64,000 nucleotides of DNA from positions 1 to 64,000 of the forward strand of contig SCSM01000015.1 in NCBI GenBank assembly GCA_004322215.1. The letters run 5' to 3'. The stretch comes from Bacteroidota bacterium. GTDB taxonomy: Bacteria > Bacteroidota > Ignavibacteria > Kapaibacteriales > UBA2268. Both the position numbers and the translations under genes were made by a program. Shown here piece after piece: positions 8,370 to 16,379 of the stretch (positions within the stretch are counted from its first letter, which is position 1; every line of letters starts with the position of its first letter). The notes beneath the pieces were generated by a model. That model saw only the letters and a program-made list of their open reading frames with translations, was not told the DNA's origin and ran no database searches.

Positions 8370-10673
8370 ATGAAAAAATTATTTTTATTTGTTATCCTAA
8401 TCATTGGATTGAATAACATAACTAACATACATTTATATGCACATCATAAAACGATTAAAGGCAAAGTATTGGTTGCTAATGGAGGTTTAGAGCCTGTAGT
8501 TGGAGCAACTGTTAGAATCGCAAATACCGTGTTTGGTACTATTACGGATAAAGAAGGGAAATTCACTATCAGAAATGTTCCTGACGGGAAATTTGAAATC
8601 ATTATTTCTGCAGTGGGTTTGAAAACTATTAAACATCCTATTGAACTGAAGCATATAGAAGGCGATGAATTGGAATTAGAATTTCAAATGGAAGAAGCTC
8701 CTATTCAAACAGCAAATATTATTGTTACTGCAACCCGAAGCGAAAAAATATATGAAGATATACCAATAAAAGTATCAACTATCGACGAAAAAACTTTAAA
8801 CATAACAAATTCAAATAATATTAAAGAAGCGCTTAATTATCAACCTGGACTGAGAACCGAAATAAATTGCCAGAATTGTGGTTTCAGCCAGGTACGTATC
8901 AATGGAATGGAAGGTAAATATTCCCAAATACTGATTGATGGAAAGCCGATTTTTTCGACTTTAAATGGTGTTTACGGACTTGACCAAATCCCAACTGCAA
9001 TGATAGACAGGATTGAAGTAATTCGTGGCGGCGGTTCTTCGCTTTATGGTGGCAATGCTGTTGCCGGTGTAATCAATATTATAACAAAGGAACCTTGTGC
9101 AAACAGTTACAGTATTGAATATAATAGTGCTTTTACGAATAATAAAATACCTGAATATTACATTAATTTAAATTCTAGCATAATTAGTGAAAAACAGGAT
9201 GAGGGTTTAACATTGTTTGGCACGCTCAATCAAAGATATGAATTCGATGCAAATGGTGATGGATTTTCTGAAATCGGAAGAATGAATGTTAAAACATTTG
9301 GCGGAAGACATTTTTGGAAATTAGCTCCTAAAAGTAAAATCGTATCGGAATTTCATACTATTTTCCATGAAATACGGGGTGGCAATAAATTTGATGTACC
9401 ACCACATGAAGCCGACGTTTGTGAAACTGTAAAAAATAATACAATTTTAGGGCAAACATCATATGAACAATATATCGGTGATAATAATAAGCTAAGTCTT
9501 TATTTATCTTTTCAAGAAACAAAAAGGAACAGTTATTATGGTGCTAATAAAGATTTAGATGCATATGGTATAACCGATAACCAAACCTATGCCGCAGGAG
9601 CGCAATATTACATTATTTTTGAAAATATTTTAGGTTATCATATTGTTACCGCGGGATATGATATTAATTACGATGCTATCAATGATTCTGCTCCGGCTTA
9701 TAATCGTTCAATTCATCAAATTACAAATACTAATGGAATATTTATACAGGATGATTGGAACATATCTTCATTTCTAAATATTATATGGGGAGCGAGGTTT
9801 GATAAACACAACCTGATTGACAACTTAATTATTAATCCTCGGGCGAGTTTATTGTGGAAGATATTTGCCAATTTGTCTTTCAGAGCAACCTATTCAACCG
9901 GTTATAGGGCTCCACAAGCTTTCGATGAGGACTTACATGTAACTCAAGTCGGAGGTGAAAGTCTTGTTATTAAATTAGCTGATGACCTTAAACCGGAATA
10001 TTCACACTCATTCAATATTTCCACCGATTATTCTTTAAAATTATTCAATATTCCTCTTGCGCTTTCACTCGAGTATTTTAATACAATTCTGGAAGACGCT
10101 TTTATCCTCGAAGATTATGGAACTGATATAAAAGGCAATAAAATTCTACTCAGAAAAAACGGAGATGGAGTAAAGGTATATGGTATTACAGCCGAAATTC
10201 AAAGTGAATTCAAAGAATTATTAACATTCCGTGCTGGCGTTACTTATCAAAACAGTCTTTATAATAATCCTGTCGAATGGTCATCCGGTGACACAGTCAT
10301 TGGAACATTACCACAATCTTCTGATAAAATCTTTAGAACACCAAATTTATACAGTTTCTTTTTGACTTCTGTTAAAATCGTTGATGGCTTGAACCTATAT
10401 TTATCCGGTAATTTCACGGGGAGCATGTATGTACCTCATTATGCAGGATATATTAAAGGAGATGAGTTATTAGATTCCAAAAATTTTATCGAAATTAATT
10501 CTAAGCTTTCATACGAAATTCTTCATTATCCAGATATTATATTAAGTATAGGTTGTTACAATATCTTTAACAGTTATCAAAACGATTTCGATATAGGTAT
10601 AAATAGAGATGCCGGCTTCATTTATGGCCCGGCAAGACCTATGACAATTTTTTTCAGTATTAAAATCATTTAG
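8370..10673 (+). CDS. TonB-dependent outer-membrane receptor with CarboxypepD_reg-like domain
   Basis: 767 aa. Signal peptide (about 1-24), a carboxypeptidase-regulatory-like beta-sandwich (about 28-112), a plug domain (about 118-240, with VIRGGGSSLYGGNAVAGVINI) and a 22-strand barrel ending in an aromatic-rich strand. Two cysteines sit in the plug region (NCQNCGFSQ), a pattern seen in a subset of receptors. The substrate is unknown. The position inside an operon for a haem- and iron-sulfur-rich redox complex suggests import of a metal, haem or cofactor, but this is inference. It starts 44 bp after the HmcF-like gene and ends 5 bp before trmO. Confidence 0.9.
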   Translation: MKKLFLFVILIIGLNNITNIHLYAHHKTIKGKVLVANGGLEPVVGATVRIANTVFGTITDKEGKFTIRNVPDGKFEIIISAVGLKTIKHPIELKHIEGDELELEFQMEEAPIQTANIIVTATRSEKIYEDIPIKVSTIDEKTLNITNSNNIKEALNYQPGLRTEINCQNCGFSQVRINGMEGKYSQILIDGKPIFSTLNGVYGLDQIPTAMIDRIEVIRGGGSSLYGGNAVAGVINIITKEPCANSYSIEYNSAFTNNKIPEYYINLNSSIISEKQDEGLTLFGTLNQRYEFDANGDGFSEIGRMNVKTFGGRHFWKLAPKSKIVSEFHTIFHEIRGGNKFDVPPHEADVCETVKNNTILGQTSYEQYIGDNNKLSLYLSFQETKRNSYYGANKDLDAYGITDNQTYAAGAQYYIIFENILGYHIVTAGYDINYDAINDSAPAYNRSIHQITNTNGIFIQDDWNISSFLNIIWGARFDKHNLIDNLIINPRASLLWKIFANLSFRATYSTGYRAPQAFDEDLHVTQVGGESLVIKLADDLKPEYSHSFNISTDYSLKLFNIPLALSLEYFNTILEDAFILEDYGTDIKGNKILLRKNGDGVKVYGITAEIQSEFKELLTFRAGVTYQNSLYNNPVEWSSGDTVIGTLPQSSDKIFRTPNLYSFFLTSVKIVDGLNLYLSGNFTGSMYVPHYAGYIKGDELLDSKNFIEINSKLSYEILHYPDIILSIGCYNIFNSYQNDFDIGINRDAGFIYGPARPMTIFFSIKII

Positions 10674-10678
10674 AAATA

Positions 10679-11161
10679 ATGGAAATTATATTTAAACCTA
10701 TAGGAACAATTTATTCTCCTTTTAATGAGACAACAGGGATGCCAATTCAGCCATCAGCAGCCATCGGTATTCATGGATGTATAATCATGAATGATGAATT
10801 TATTGAGGGTATTAAGGATTTAGATGGATTTTCACATATTATTTTAATCTATTATTTACATTTAATAGAACACTCCCAGCTTTTAGTTAATCCGTTTATG
10901 GATTCAGTTGAGAGAGGAATTTTTTCAACAAGAGCTCCTGCCAGGCCCAATCCGATTGGACTATCGGTTGTCAGATTAATTGATATTCAAGATAACAACC
11001 TTATAATTGAAAATGTTGATATAGTGAATGGAACTCCATTATTGGATATAAAGCCCTACGTACCAGAATGTGAAAATTATGACGACGATTATAGAATTGG
11101 GTGGCTAACAGGAAATATTTATAAATTAAAAAATATGAAATCCGATGAAAGATTTAAATAA
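10679..11161 (+). CDS. trmO: TrmO/TsaA family tRNA (t6A37) methyltransferase
   Basis: 160 aa, matching the UPF0066 family in length. The N-terminus has the family's PIGTIYSPF motif, and STRAPARPNPIGLS is the strongest signature. Characterised members use S-adenosylmethionine to methylate N6-threonylcarbamoyladenosine at position 37 of certain tRNAs. Relatives are often embedded in metal- or redox-related operons in anaerobes, where their role may differ. It begins 5 bp after the receptor gene and its 3' end overlaps the next gene by 17 bp, so translation is probably coupled. Confidence 0.85.
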   Translation: MEIIFKPIGTIYSPFNETTGMPIQPSAAIGIHGCIIMNDEFIEGIKDLDGFSHIILIYYLHLIEHSQLLVNPFMDSVERGIFSTRAPARPNPIGLSVVRLIDIQDNNLIIENVDIVNGTPLLDIKPYVPECENYDDDYRIGWLTGNIYKLKNMKSDERFK

Positions 11162-11690
11162 AATATTACAATCAAACAGCATAGAAGATTTATCAAAAGA
11201 AGAACTCTATGGCCTTTTAAAAATCTATGCCAAGAACTGGCTTGTCCACGATGGATGTTGGTTTTTATCGGTCGAGGAAAAGCATGGTATTGATGAGGCA
11301 ATAAACATTGACAGGGAATCCTGGCGGAAATTTACGGTTATCGAAGCTAAAAGGATAAAAGAATTTTTGAATCTTCCTGATAATTCAGGTATTAAAGGTT
11401 TAGCAAAAGCATTAAAATTTCGGCTTTATTCTACAATCAATGAAGATAAGATTGTTATCCATGATAATAAAAATATGGATTATTATATCCGTACTTGTCG
11501 CGTTCAGGAAGCAAGACGCAGAAAGGGATTACAGGATTTTCCTTGTAAAAAAGTTGGGAATATTGAATACCGTTTTTTTGCTAAGACAATTGATGAAAGG
11601 ATTGAAACAGAATGTATTTCGTGTCCTCCTGAAATAACTGATGATAATTATTACTGTATCTGGAAATTTACATTAATAGAAAGGGATTAA
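11145..11690 (+). CDS. DUF6125-like cytosolic protein
   Basis: 181 aa, no signal or membrane segment. The second half has the pattern I associate with DUF6125 proteins of anaerobes: RTCRVQEARRRKGL, FPCKKVGNIEYRFFA, TIDERIETECISCPP. Four cysteines are concentrated there (CRVQ, PCK, ECISC), so metal or cluster binding is possible. The function is not established. It overlaps trmO by 17 bp and is followed after 1 bp by the CGGC-domain gene, so it is firmly inside the redox operon. Confidence 0.65.
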   Translation: MKDLNKILQSNSIEDLSKEELYGLLKIYAKNWLVHDGCWFLSVEEKHGIDEAINIDRESWRKFTVIEAKRIKEFLNLPDNSGIKGLAKALKFRLYSTINEDKIVIHDNKNMDYYIRTCRVQEARRRKGLQDFPCKKVGNIEYRFFAKTIDERIETECISCPPEITDDNYYCIWKFTLIERD

Positions 11691-11691
11691 C

Positions 11692-12057
11692 ATGGAAAAG
11701 CTCTTGATATTCGGTTGTAAAAAAGCTATGAACGATGCATGTATAGCTTGTTCACGTTGCCTTGTCGGATTCAATCGCCGTGAGGGTGAATTCTCGCAAT
11801 ATAAAGAAAAAGAGGTTGAACTTATTGGATTGCTTAACTGCGGAGACTGTCCCGGTGCGATTGTTGTTACACGTCTTGCACAATTCAGCTTGTGGAATAA
11901 ACAAATGAATGAGAAGCCGACTAAAATTCATATTGCCCCTTGTGTTATTGACCATTGTCCTTATAAGGACATAATCATAAATAAAATTAAAGCAAAGTCA
12001 GGGATTGAGGTTATTGAAGGTACACATCCTTATATACCTCAAAATATTTTTGGTTAA
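11692..12057 (+). CDS. CGGC-domain protein (putative metal-binding)
   Basis: 121 aa. It fits the CGGC family (PF08821): a central LLNCGDCPGA motif, a short Trp-containing helix, PTKIHIAPC, then HCPYKD and EGTHPY near the C-terminus. The namesake motif reads C-G-D-C rather than C-G-G-C, a small departure. Additional cysteines at the N-terminus (GCKKAMNDACIACSRC) add to a total of about nine, suggesting a metal site. No reaction is known. It lies 1 bp after the DUF6125-like gene and 14 bp before the cytochrome b-like gene. Confidence 0.75.
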   Translation: MEKLLIFGCKKAMNDACIACSRCLVGFNRREGEFSQYKEKEVELIGLLNCGDCPGAIVVTRLAQFSLWNKQMNEKPTKIHIAPCVIDHCPYKDIIINKIKAKSGIEVIEGTHPYIPQNIFG

Positions 12058-12071
12058 ATAATAAATATGAT

Positions 12072-12779
12072 ATGGAAGAATTATTAAATTTTGCGAAGGG
12101 TCCGCTCTTCAGGTTTTCATTTGCCATTATGATTTTAGGACTAATAAGGTTATTTGTTTTATCTTTAATTAACGGATTAGAAGCAAAGAAAAAAGCTCGG
12201 GATAAATCTATTCCAAAAGGATATGTAAGAAAAATGACTTTCGGTTTTTTATTTCCTCTCAGAGCATTTCGTGTTAAGCCAATTTATGCCTTTGTTTCAA
12301 TATTATTTCACATTGGACTCTTATTCACACCTATATTTCTTTTTGACCATGCTTTGCTATTTCAAAATTCAATCAAAATTAGCTTGATAAATTTATCTTT
12401 GTCGAAACAGGTAGCTGATTGGATGACAATAACAACAATAATAACAGGAATATTACTCTTCATCATAAGGATTAGCAGTCAAACTTCAAGATTTATAAGT
12501 AGGAAGCAGGATTATTTATTGCCCCTGTTGTTGCTCATTCCATTCATTAGCGGTTTAGTATGTGCTCAATTAACAGTTGAACCGGATGTTTATAATGCTT
12601 TTATTTTGATACATATTCTTAGTGGTTGCTTGATTTTTATACTAATGCCATTCACGAAAATAGCTCATTGCATTCTATTGCCATTGAGCCAGTGGATAAC
12701 AGCCAGGGCTTGGAAATTTCCTTCGGAAGCCGGGGAGAATGTAGTGATTGATTTAGGGAAAGAAGGGGAAACATTATGA
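12072..12779 (+). CDS. HmcE/NarI-like membrane cytochrome b subunit
   Basis: 235 aa with five probable transmembrane helices (about 10-32, 73-95, 117-136, 151-170, 177-200). Histidines inside or at the edges of helices (FHIGLLFTP, HILSG, AHC) can ligate two haems b as in NarI, DsrM and HmcE. Short for DsrM and close to HmcE/TmcC. It would move electrons between the quinone pool and the HmcF/DsrK-like subunit encoded upstream. Its stop overlaps the start of the ferredoxin subunit gene in an ATGA, so the two are translationally coupled. The family assignment rests on topology and neighbourhood more than on a strict motif. Confidence 0.65.
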   Translation: MEELLNFAKGPLFRFSFAIMILGLIRLFVLSLINGLEAKKKARDKSIPKGYVRKMTFGFLFPLRAFRVKPIYAFVSILFHIGLLFTPIFLFDHALLFQNSIKISLINLSLSKQVADWMTITTIITGILLFIIRISSQTSRFISRKQDYLLPLLLLIPFISGLVCAQLTVEPDVYNAFILIHILSGCLIFILMPFTKIAHCILLPLSQWITARAWKFPSEAGENVVIDLGKEGETL

Positions 12780-13597
12780 AAGCAATTCTAACTGATATAA
12801 CTAAATGCATTGGTTGTAATGAATGTGTAAAAGCTTGTAAGGTAACCAATAACCTACCTCCTGATAAGCCGAGGGAGTGGCAGAAAACAGATGGTTTATC
12901 TGCAAGCAACTGGACATCGGTATTGCATAATGGAAAATATAATTTAAGAAAGCAATGCAGACATTGTGTTGAACCTGCCTGTGTTTCGGTGTGTCCGGTA
13001 GGTGCATTGCATAAAACTGAAACAGGTGCTGTTGTTTATGACAGTGATAAATGTCTCGGATGCCGCTATTGCATGATGGCTTGCCCTTATGGCATTCCGA
13101 GGTATGATTGGGATGAGCCGGTTCCTTATATAAAAAAGTGTATTTTGTGTTATCACAAAATAAAAGATGGTACAATCAGCCAGCCTGCCTGTACTTCTGC
13201 ATGCCCAACCGGTGCTACTATCTATGGTGAAAGAGATGAACTTCTGAAGGAAGCAAGACAAAGAATCAATGCTGAACCGGATAAGTATTTGGACACTATT
13301 TATGGAGAAAAGGAAGTTGGAGGTACTAATGTTCTATACATCACAGCAAAAGACTGTCCATTGGATTTTCTGCTTTACTACAATAATAGAATAGAAAAAG
13401 GTAAGGAACTTGCAGGAATGCCTGATTTGAATGAAGCAATTCCAATCACAACAAAATGGGCTATGGGAGCTGTTCCATTTGCCTTCCTCGGCATGGGTGC
13501 ATTGATGAGTGGTATATATTGGGTAATTAATCGAAGGAATAAATTGCAAAGCGAGAATCAAAAAGAAAATCAAAAACAAGAGGACGAAAATGGATAG
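12776..13597 (+). CDS. HmcB/DsrO/HybA-like four-cluster ferredoxin subunit with C-terminal anchor
   Basis: 273 aa. Four cysteine groups typical of DMSO-reductase-type electron-transfer subunits: CIGCNECVKAC, CRHCVEPACVSVCP, CLGCRYCMMACP and CILCYHK...CTSACP, giving four [4Fe-4S] clusters over residues 10-145. A single hydrophobic helix (about 227-247) anchors the C-terminus, followed by a charged Gln/Glu/Lys tail. No Tat signal is visible, so the clusters would lie on the cytoplasmic side unless exported with a partner. It couples HmcE-like and NrfD-like subunits (4-bp and 8-bp overlaps). In Hmc and related complexes this subunit passes electrons between the cytochrome and the membrane subunit. 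Confidence 0.85.
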   Translation: MKAILTDITKCIGCNECVKACKVTNNLPPDKPREWQKTDGLSASNWTSVLHNGKYNLRKQCRHCVEPACVSVCPVGALHKTETGAVVYDSDKCLGCRYCMMACPYGIPRYDWDEPVPYIKKCILCYHKIKDGTISQPACTSACPTGATIYGERDELLKEARQRINAEPDKYLDTIYGEKEVGGTNVLYITAKDCPLDFLLYYNNRIEKGKELAGMPDLNEAIPITTKWAMGAVPFAFLGMGALMSGIYWVINRRNKLQSENQKENQKQEDENG

Positions 13598-15464
13598 GAT
13601 AAATAAAGCGAAATTAATTCTTTGGACAATTCTGGGAATTGCAGGTGCAGTTGCTATAACCCGTTTTATTTTCGGGCTTGGTGTTACGACAAATTTGACT
13701 GACAATACACCATGGGGGTTTTGGATCGGCTTTGATGTTATGGGAGGTGTTGCACTTGCCGGGGGCGGCTTTGTAATTGCAGCTTTTAATTATATTTTTG
13801 GAAAAAAAATATTACATCCGATAGCAAGGGCTGCTATTTTGACTGCCTTTCTTGGCTATGTTGCCGTTGCGATTGGATTACTTTTTGATTTGGGCTTACC
13901 GTGGAACATTTGGCACATGATAATTTATTGGAATCCTCACTCACCATTATTTGAGGTTGGCTGGTGCGTCATGCTTTATTTGACTGTTCTTACTCTTGAA
14001 TTTACTCCGGTCGTACTTGAAAAATATCCTAATATTAAATTACTTTCAATAATACATGGATTTCTTTATAAAATCAGAATTCCACTTGTAATTCTTGGAA
14101 TAATGCTATCCACTTTACATCAGTCTTCACTTGGCAGTTTATTTTTAGCTATGCCATATAGGTTACATCCATTGTGGTATTCACCAATTATTCCTGTTAT
14201 TTTCTTTTTCTCGGCAATTTGCCTCGGGTTTATGATGGTCATGGTGGAAAGCATGACTTCAAGCTACTTATACAGGAAGGAGCAGGAAATTCATATCCTC
14301 GGAAAAATCAAGAAGTATGCTTCCTATATGCTGATATTTTATTTATTTGTAAGATTTGCTGATATAATTATTCGTGGTGCAGGTTCTTTCCTTTTTAGTT
14401 TTAGTTGGGGAATGTCTTTGTTTTGGATTGAGATTCTCCTATCATGCATTATACCATTAATTATATTTTCTATGCCAATTAAAAAAATAAAAATATCTAT
14501 CCTTTATTTCGGGGCTTTTATAGGTGTTGTTGGTGTCGTTTTCAACAGACTCAATGTTGGTGGAATTACTCATCTGAATAATTTAACCGAAATTGGTTCA
14601 TTCTATTTTCCATCTTTGATGGAATTTTCAATTTCAGCCGGTGTGGTTTCTGCCGCAATGCTAATTTTTTTCTATTTTGTTGAGAATTTTAAAGTGTGGG
14701 AAGAATCTCCATTTGATAATTTAGTAATAAATAAAGCATCCAAGTTTAATTCATTCAAAGTATATTTAGGTTCAAATCCGATAGTGAATAGAACAAAATT
14801 CTCATTTTCTTTTATTTTTGCATTCGGATTAACTTTTGCTCTTATATCAGGCGGGGAGATTCACAGCAGTGGTTTCGATAAATCACCCGTTACAAAAGCA
14901 CGCGGAGCGGATACCCTATTAATTGATGGCAACAGGGATGGATATGGTGTTGTTTTCGCTCATGTCAATCATCAGAAGCTTGGTTATACATGCGGCTACT
15001 GCCATCATATTAATAAACCTGATGATAAAGCAACAGGGTGTTATGAATGTCATGATGATATGTATTTAATTGGGGATGCTTTCCGGCATGATTGGCATTC
15101 TTCTTCAAGCGGTGCAAATCTTGACTGCTTCAAATGTCATAATAAATCTGTGAGTAAGGGAATGAATTTCAAATTTTCAAATAAAAAAGCCACTCATATA
15201 TGTCAGAATTGCCATAATAAAATAATTCCCTTAGATTCAAGAATAAAGATATTGAAGACATACAAATCGCTGTCTTATACAGATGCTATGCATTCATTGT
15301 GTATTAATTGCCATGAACAAAAATTACATACTGATAGTTTATTGAAACAGATAAAACCTAACTTAGCTCAGTGTTCAAAATGTCATAAAAATTTTAGTGT
15401 TTTTAAAAAAGATAAAAAGCTTTTTCAAGGAAAAAAAGAGAATAAATGGGTAGTCGTTCCATAG
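13590..15464 (+). CDS. NrfD/HybB-type membrane subunit fused to a six-haem cytochrome c
   Basis: 624 aa. Residues 1-365 are an NrfD/HybB/HmcC-type integral membrane domain of about 9-10 helices (TPWGFWIGFDVMGGVALAGG is its typical start). A further helix at about 402-420 leads into a periplasmic domain with six CxxCH sites at C468, C484, C513, C538, C571 and C595, with extra histidines for bis-His ligation as in cytochrome c3. In Hmc and Dsr complexes the NrfD subunit and the multihaem cytochrome are separate proteins; here they are one chain. It overlaps the ferredoxin gene by 8 bp and is the last gene of the operon. A quinone-linked periplasmic electron route is inferred. Confidence 0.88.
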   Translation: MDRINKAKLILWTILGIAGAVAITRFIFGLGVTTNLTDNTPWGFWIGFDVMGGVALAGGGFVIAAFNYIFGKKILHPIARAAILTAFLGYVAVAIGLLFDLGLPWNIWHMIIYWNPHSPLFEVGWCVMLYLTVLTLEFTPVVLEKYPNIKLLSIIHGFLYKIRIPLVILGIMLSTLHQSSLGSLFLAMPYRLHPLWYSPIIPVIFFFSAICLGFMMVMVESMTSSYLYRKEQEIHILGKIKKYASYMLIFYLFVRFADIIIRGAGSFLFSFSWGMSLFWIEILLSCIIPLIIFSMPIKKIKISILYFGAFIGVVGVVFNRLNVGGITHLNNLTEIGSFYFPSLMEFSISAGVVSAAMLIFFYFVENFKVWEESPFDNLVINKASKFNSFKVYLGSNPIVNRTKFSFSFIFAFGLTFALISGGEIHSSGFDKSPVTKARGADTLLIDGNRDGYGVVFAHVNHQKLGYTCGYCHHINKPDDKATGCYECHDDMYLIGDAFRHDWHSSSSGANLDCFKCHNKSVSKGMNFKFSNKKATHICQNCHNKIIPLDSRIKILKTYKSLSYTDAMHSLCINCHEQKLHTDSLLKQIKPNLAQCSKCHKNFSVFKKDKKLFQGKKENKWVVVP

Positions 15465-15695
15465 AAATATTAATGCATTACTTAAACTTATTAATACATC
15501 AATAACATTTTTGAAAATATTTTTTTCAAGACTATCTGTATAAAATATCTTCGATTACATTTTCAGGCTAAACGTTCTATTTTTGAATTTTTTTCTTTTT
15601 ATAATAACTTGTTAATGTGAGTTCGATATAAGAATTTGAATAAATTCAATCCTCCATATTTTTGTAAAGCATCAAAAAAAAGAGGTGAAATTATC

Positions 15696-15818
15696 ATGCA
15701 AAAAAATGAATCACTTGTTATACAAATATTTTACGAAATTGATGATTATTCAAAGAAATTTCTCAAATATTTAAAGGCAAACTTATTTGTTGTGGTCAAC
15801 GATAGAGAATATAAATAA
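15696..15818 (+). CDS. Small ORF, possible transposase N-terminal remnant
   Basis: 40 aa from the ATG at 15696, preceded by a strong AGAGGTG site at 15681-15687. An upstream in-frame ATG at 15636 gives 60 aa but has no ribosome-binding site. The text LVIQIFYEIDDYSKKF vaguely recalls the N-terminus of some DDE transposases; no catalytic domain follows, so it would be a remnant. It could equally be a genuine small protein. Low confidence on both existence and identity. Confidence 0.3.
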   Translation: MQKNESLVIQIFYEIDDYSKKFLKYLKANLFVVVNDREYK

Positions 15819-15824
15819 AGAAGC

Positions 15825-16001
15825 TTAATCTAAATAAATAGTATTTAATTGAGGATTTTCCAAATTCTGAAAAACCTCATTTGATATGGTCAATTCTTCA
15901 TCTTCAATTATCAAAAAATCTTTTAATTTCCAAGACATTACTTTATAGAATGAGATAAATACTACTTTAAAGAGTGTTTTCAATTCAGATGAATTGCACA
16001 T
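15825..16001 (-). CDS. Small ORF of 58 codons, unknown
   Basis: Reads on the minus strand from the ATG at 15999-16001 to a TAA at 15825-15827. The product begins MCNSSELKTLFKVVF and ends in QLNTIYLD. Composition is protein-like (balanced Lys/Glu, alternating hydrophobics), with acidic patch IIEDEE in the middle. It is convergent with the small plus-strand ORF just to its left. No family recognised and no strong ribosome-binding site. It may be a fragment of a decayed gene in this accessory stretch. Confidence 0.3.
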   Translation of the reverse strand: MCNSSELKTLFKVVFISFYKVMSWKLKDFLIIEDEELTISNEVFQNLENPQLNTIYLD

Positions 16002-16167
16002 ATAAGAAATTTTATGTGTTGAAAAATTTTAGTGAAATTTATTTTTATTTCTTATTGAAACAGAAAATATTTTAGTATATTTGTTCTCTTAAAAATTAAT
16101 TCGAGAATCTATGTAAATAATTGACATTTTAGGTAAAAAATAGAATTTAAGCGTAGTCTTACTATCG

Positions 16168-16284
16168 TTCTTGATAGAAAATCGTCAAAATAATAGCACG
16201 AGAACGGTAAGAAGGCACGCCCAGATAACTGGGCGTTCCCTTTTTGCTTTCGTGCAGGGTGTTTGACGATACCTCTATCAAGAG
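16168..16284 (+). ncRNA. Candidate structured RNA: long rod-like hairpin with downstream T-tracts
   Basis: A nested series of complementary segments makes one 117-nt rod: 16168-16177 with 16275-16284; 16181-16189 (ATCGTCAAA) with 16262-16270 (TTTGACGAT); 16196-16201 (GCACGA) with 16250-16255 (TCGTGC); 16209-16215 with 16239-16245; and an apical ACGCCCAG ATAA CTGGGCGT at 16217-16236. GGCGTTCC (16232-16239) can alternatively pair with GGAACGCC (16294-16301), which is followed by six T's, so a terminator competes with the apical stem. It lies about 95 nt upstream of the M12B-like protease ATG. It does not match a riboswitch or 6S/SRP core that I know. Confidence 0.45.
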
Positions 16285-16379
16285 TAAAATTGTGGAACGC
16301 CTTTTTTATTTTAATATCATCCTTACAAAGATTAATATCATGTTCAAATATATTTTTATTAACAATATTGGAGAATCCT

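Noticed and set aside
10679-12057. Possibility that trmO, DUF6125 and CGGC genes form their own operon independent of the redox genes
   Set aside because: Gaps of 5, 1 and 14 bp and overlaps on both sides give no room for a promoter or terminator, so I keep them in the larger operon.
16263-16379. Upstream in-frame extension of the M12B-like protease to a TTG
   Set aside because: It would read through the structured-RNA stem, lacks a ribosome-binding site and would bury the signal peptide.
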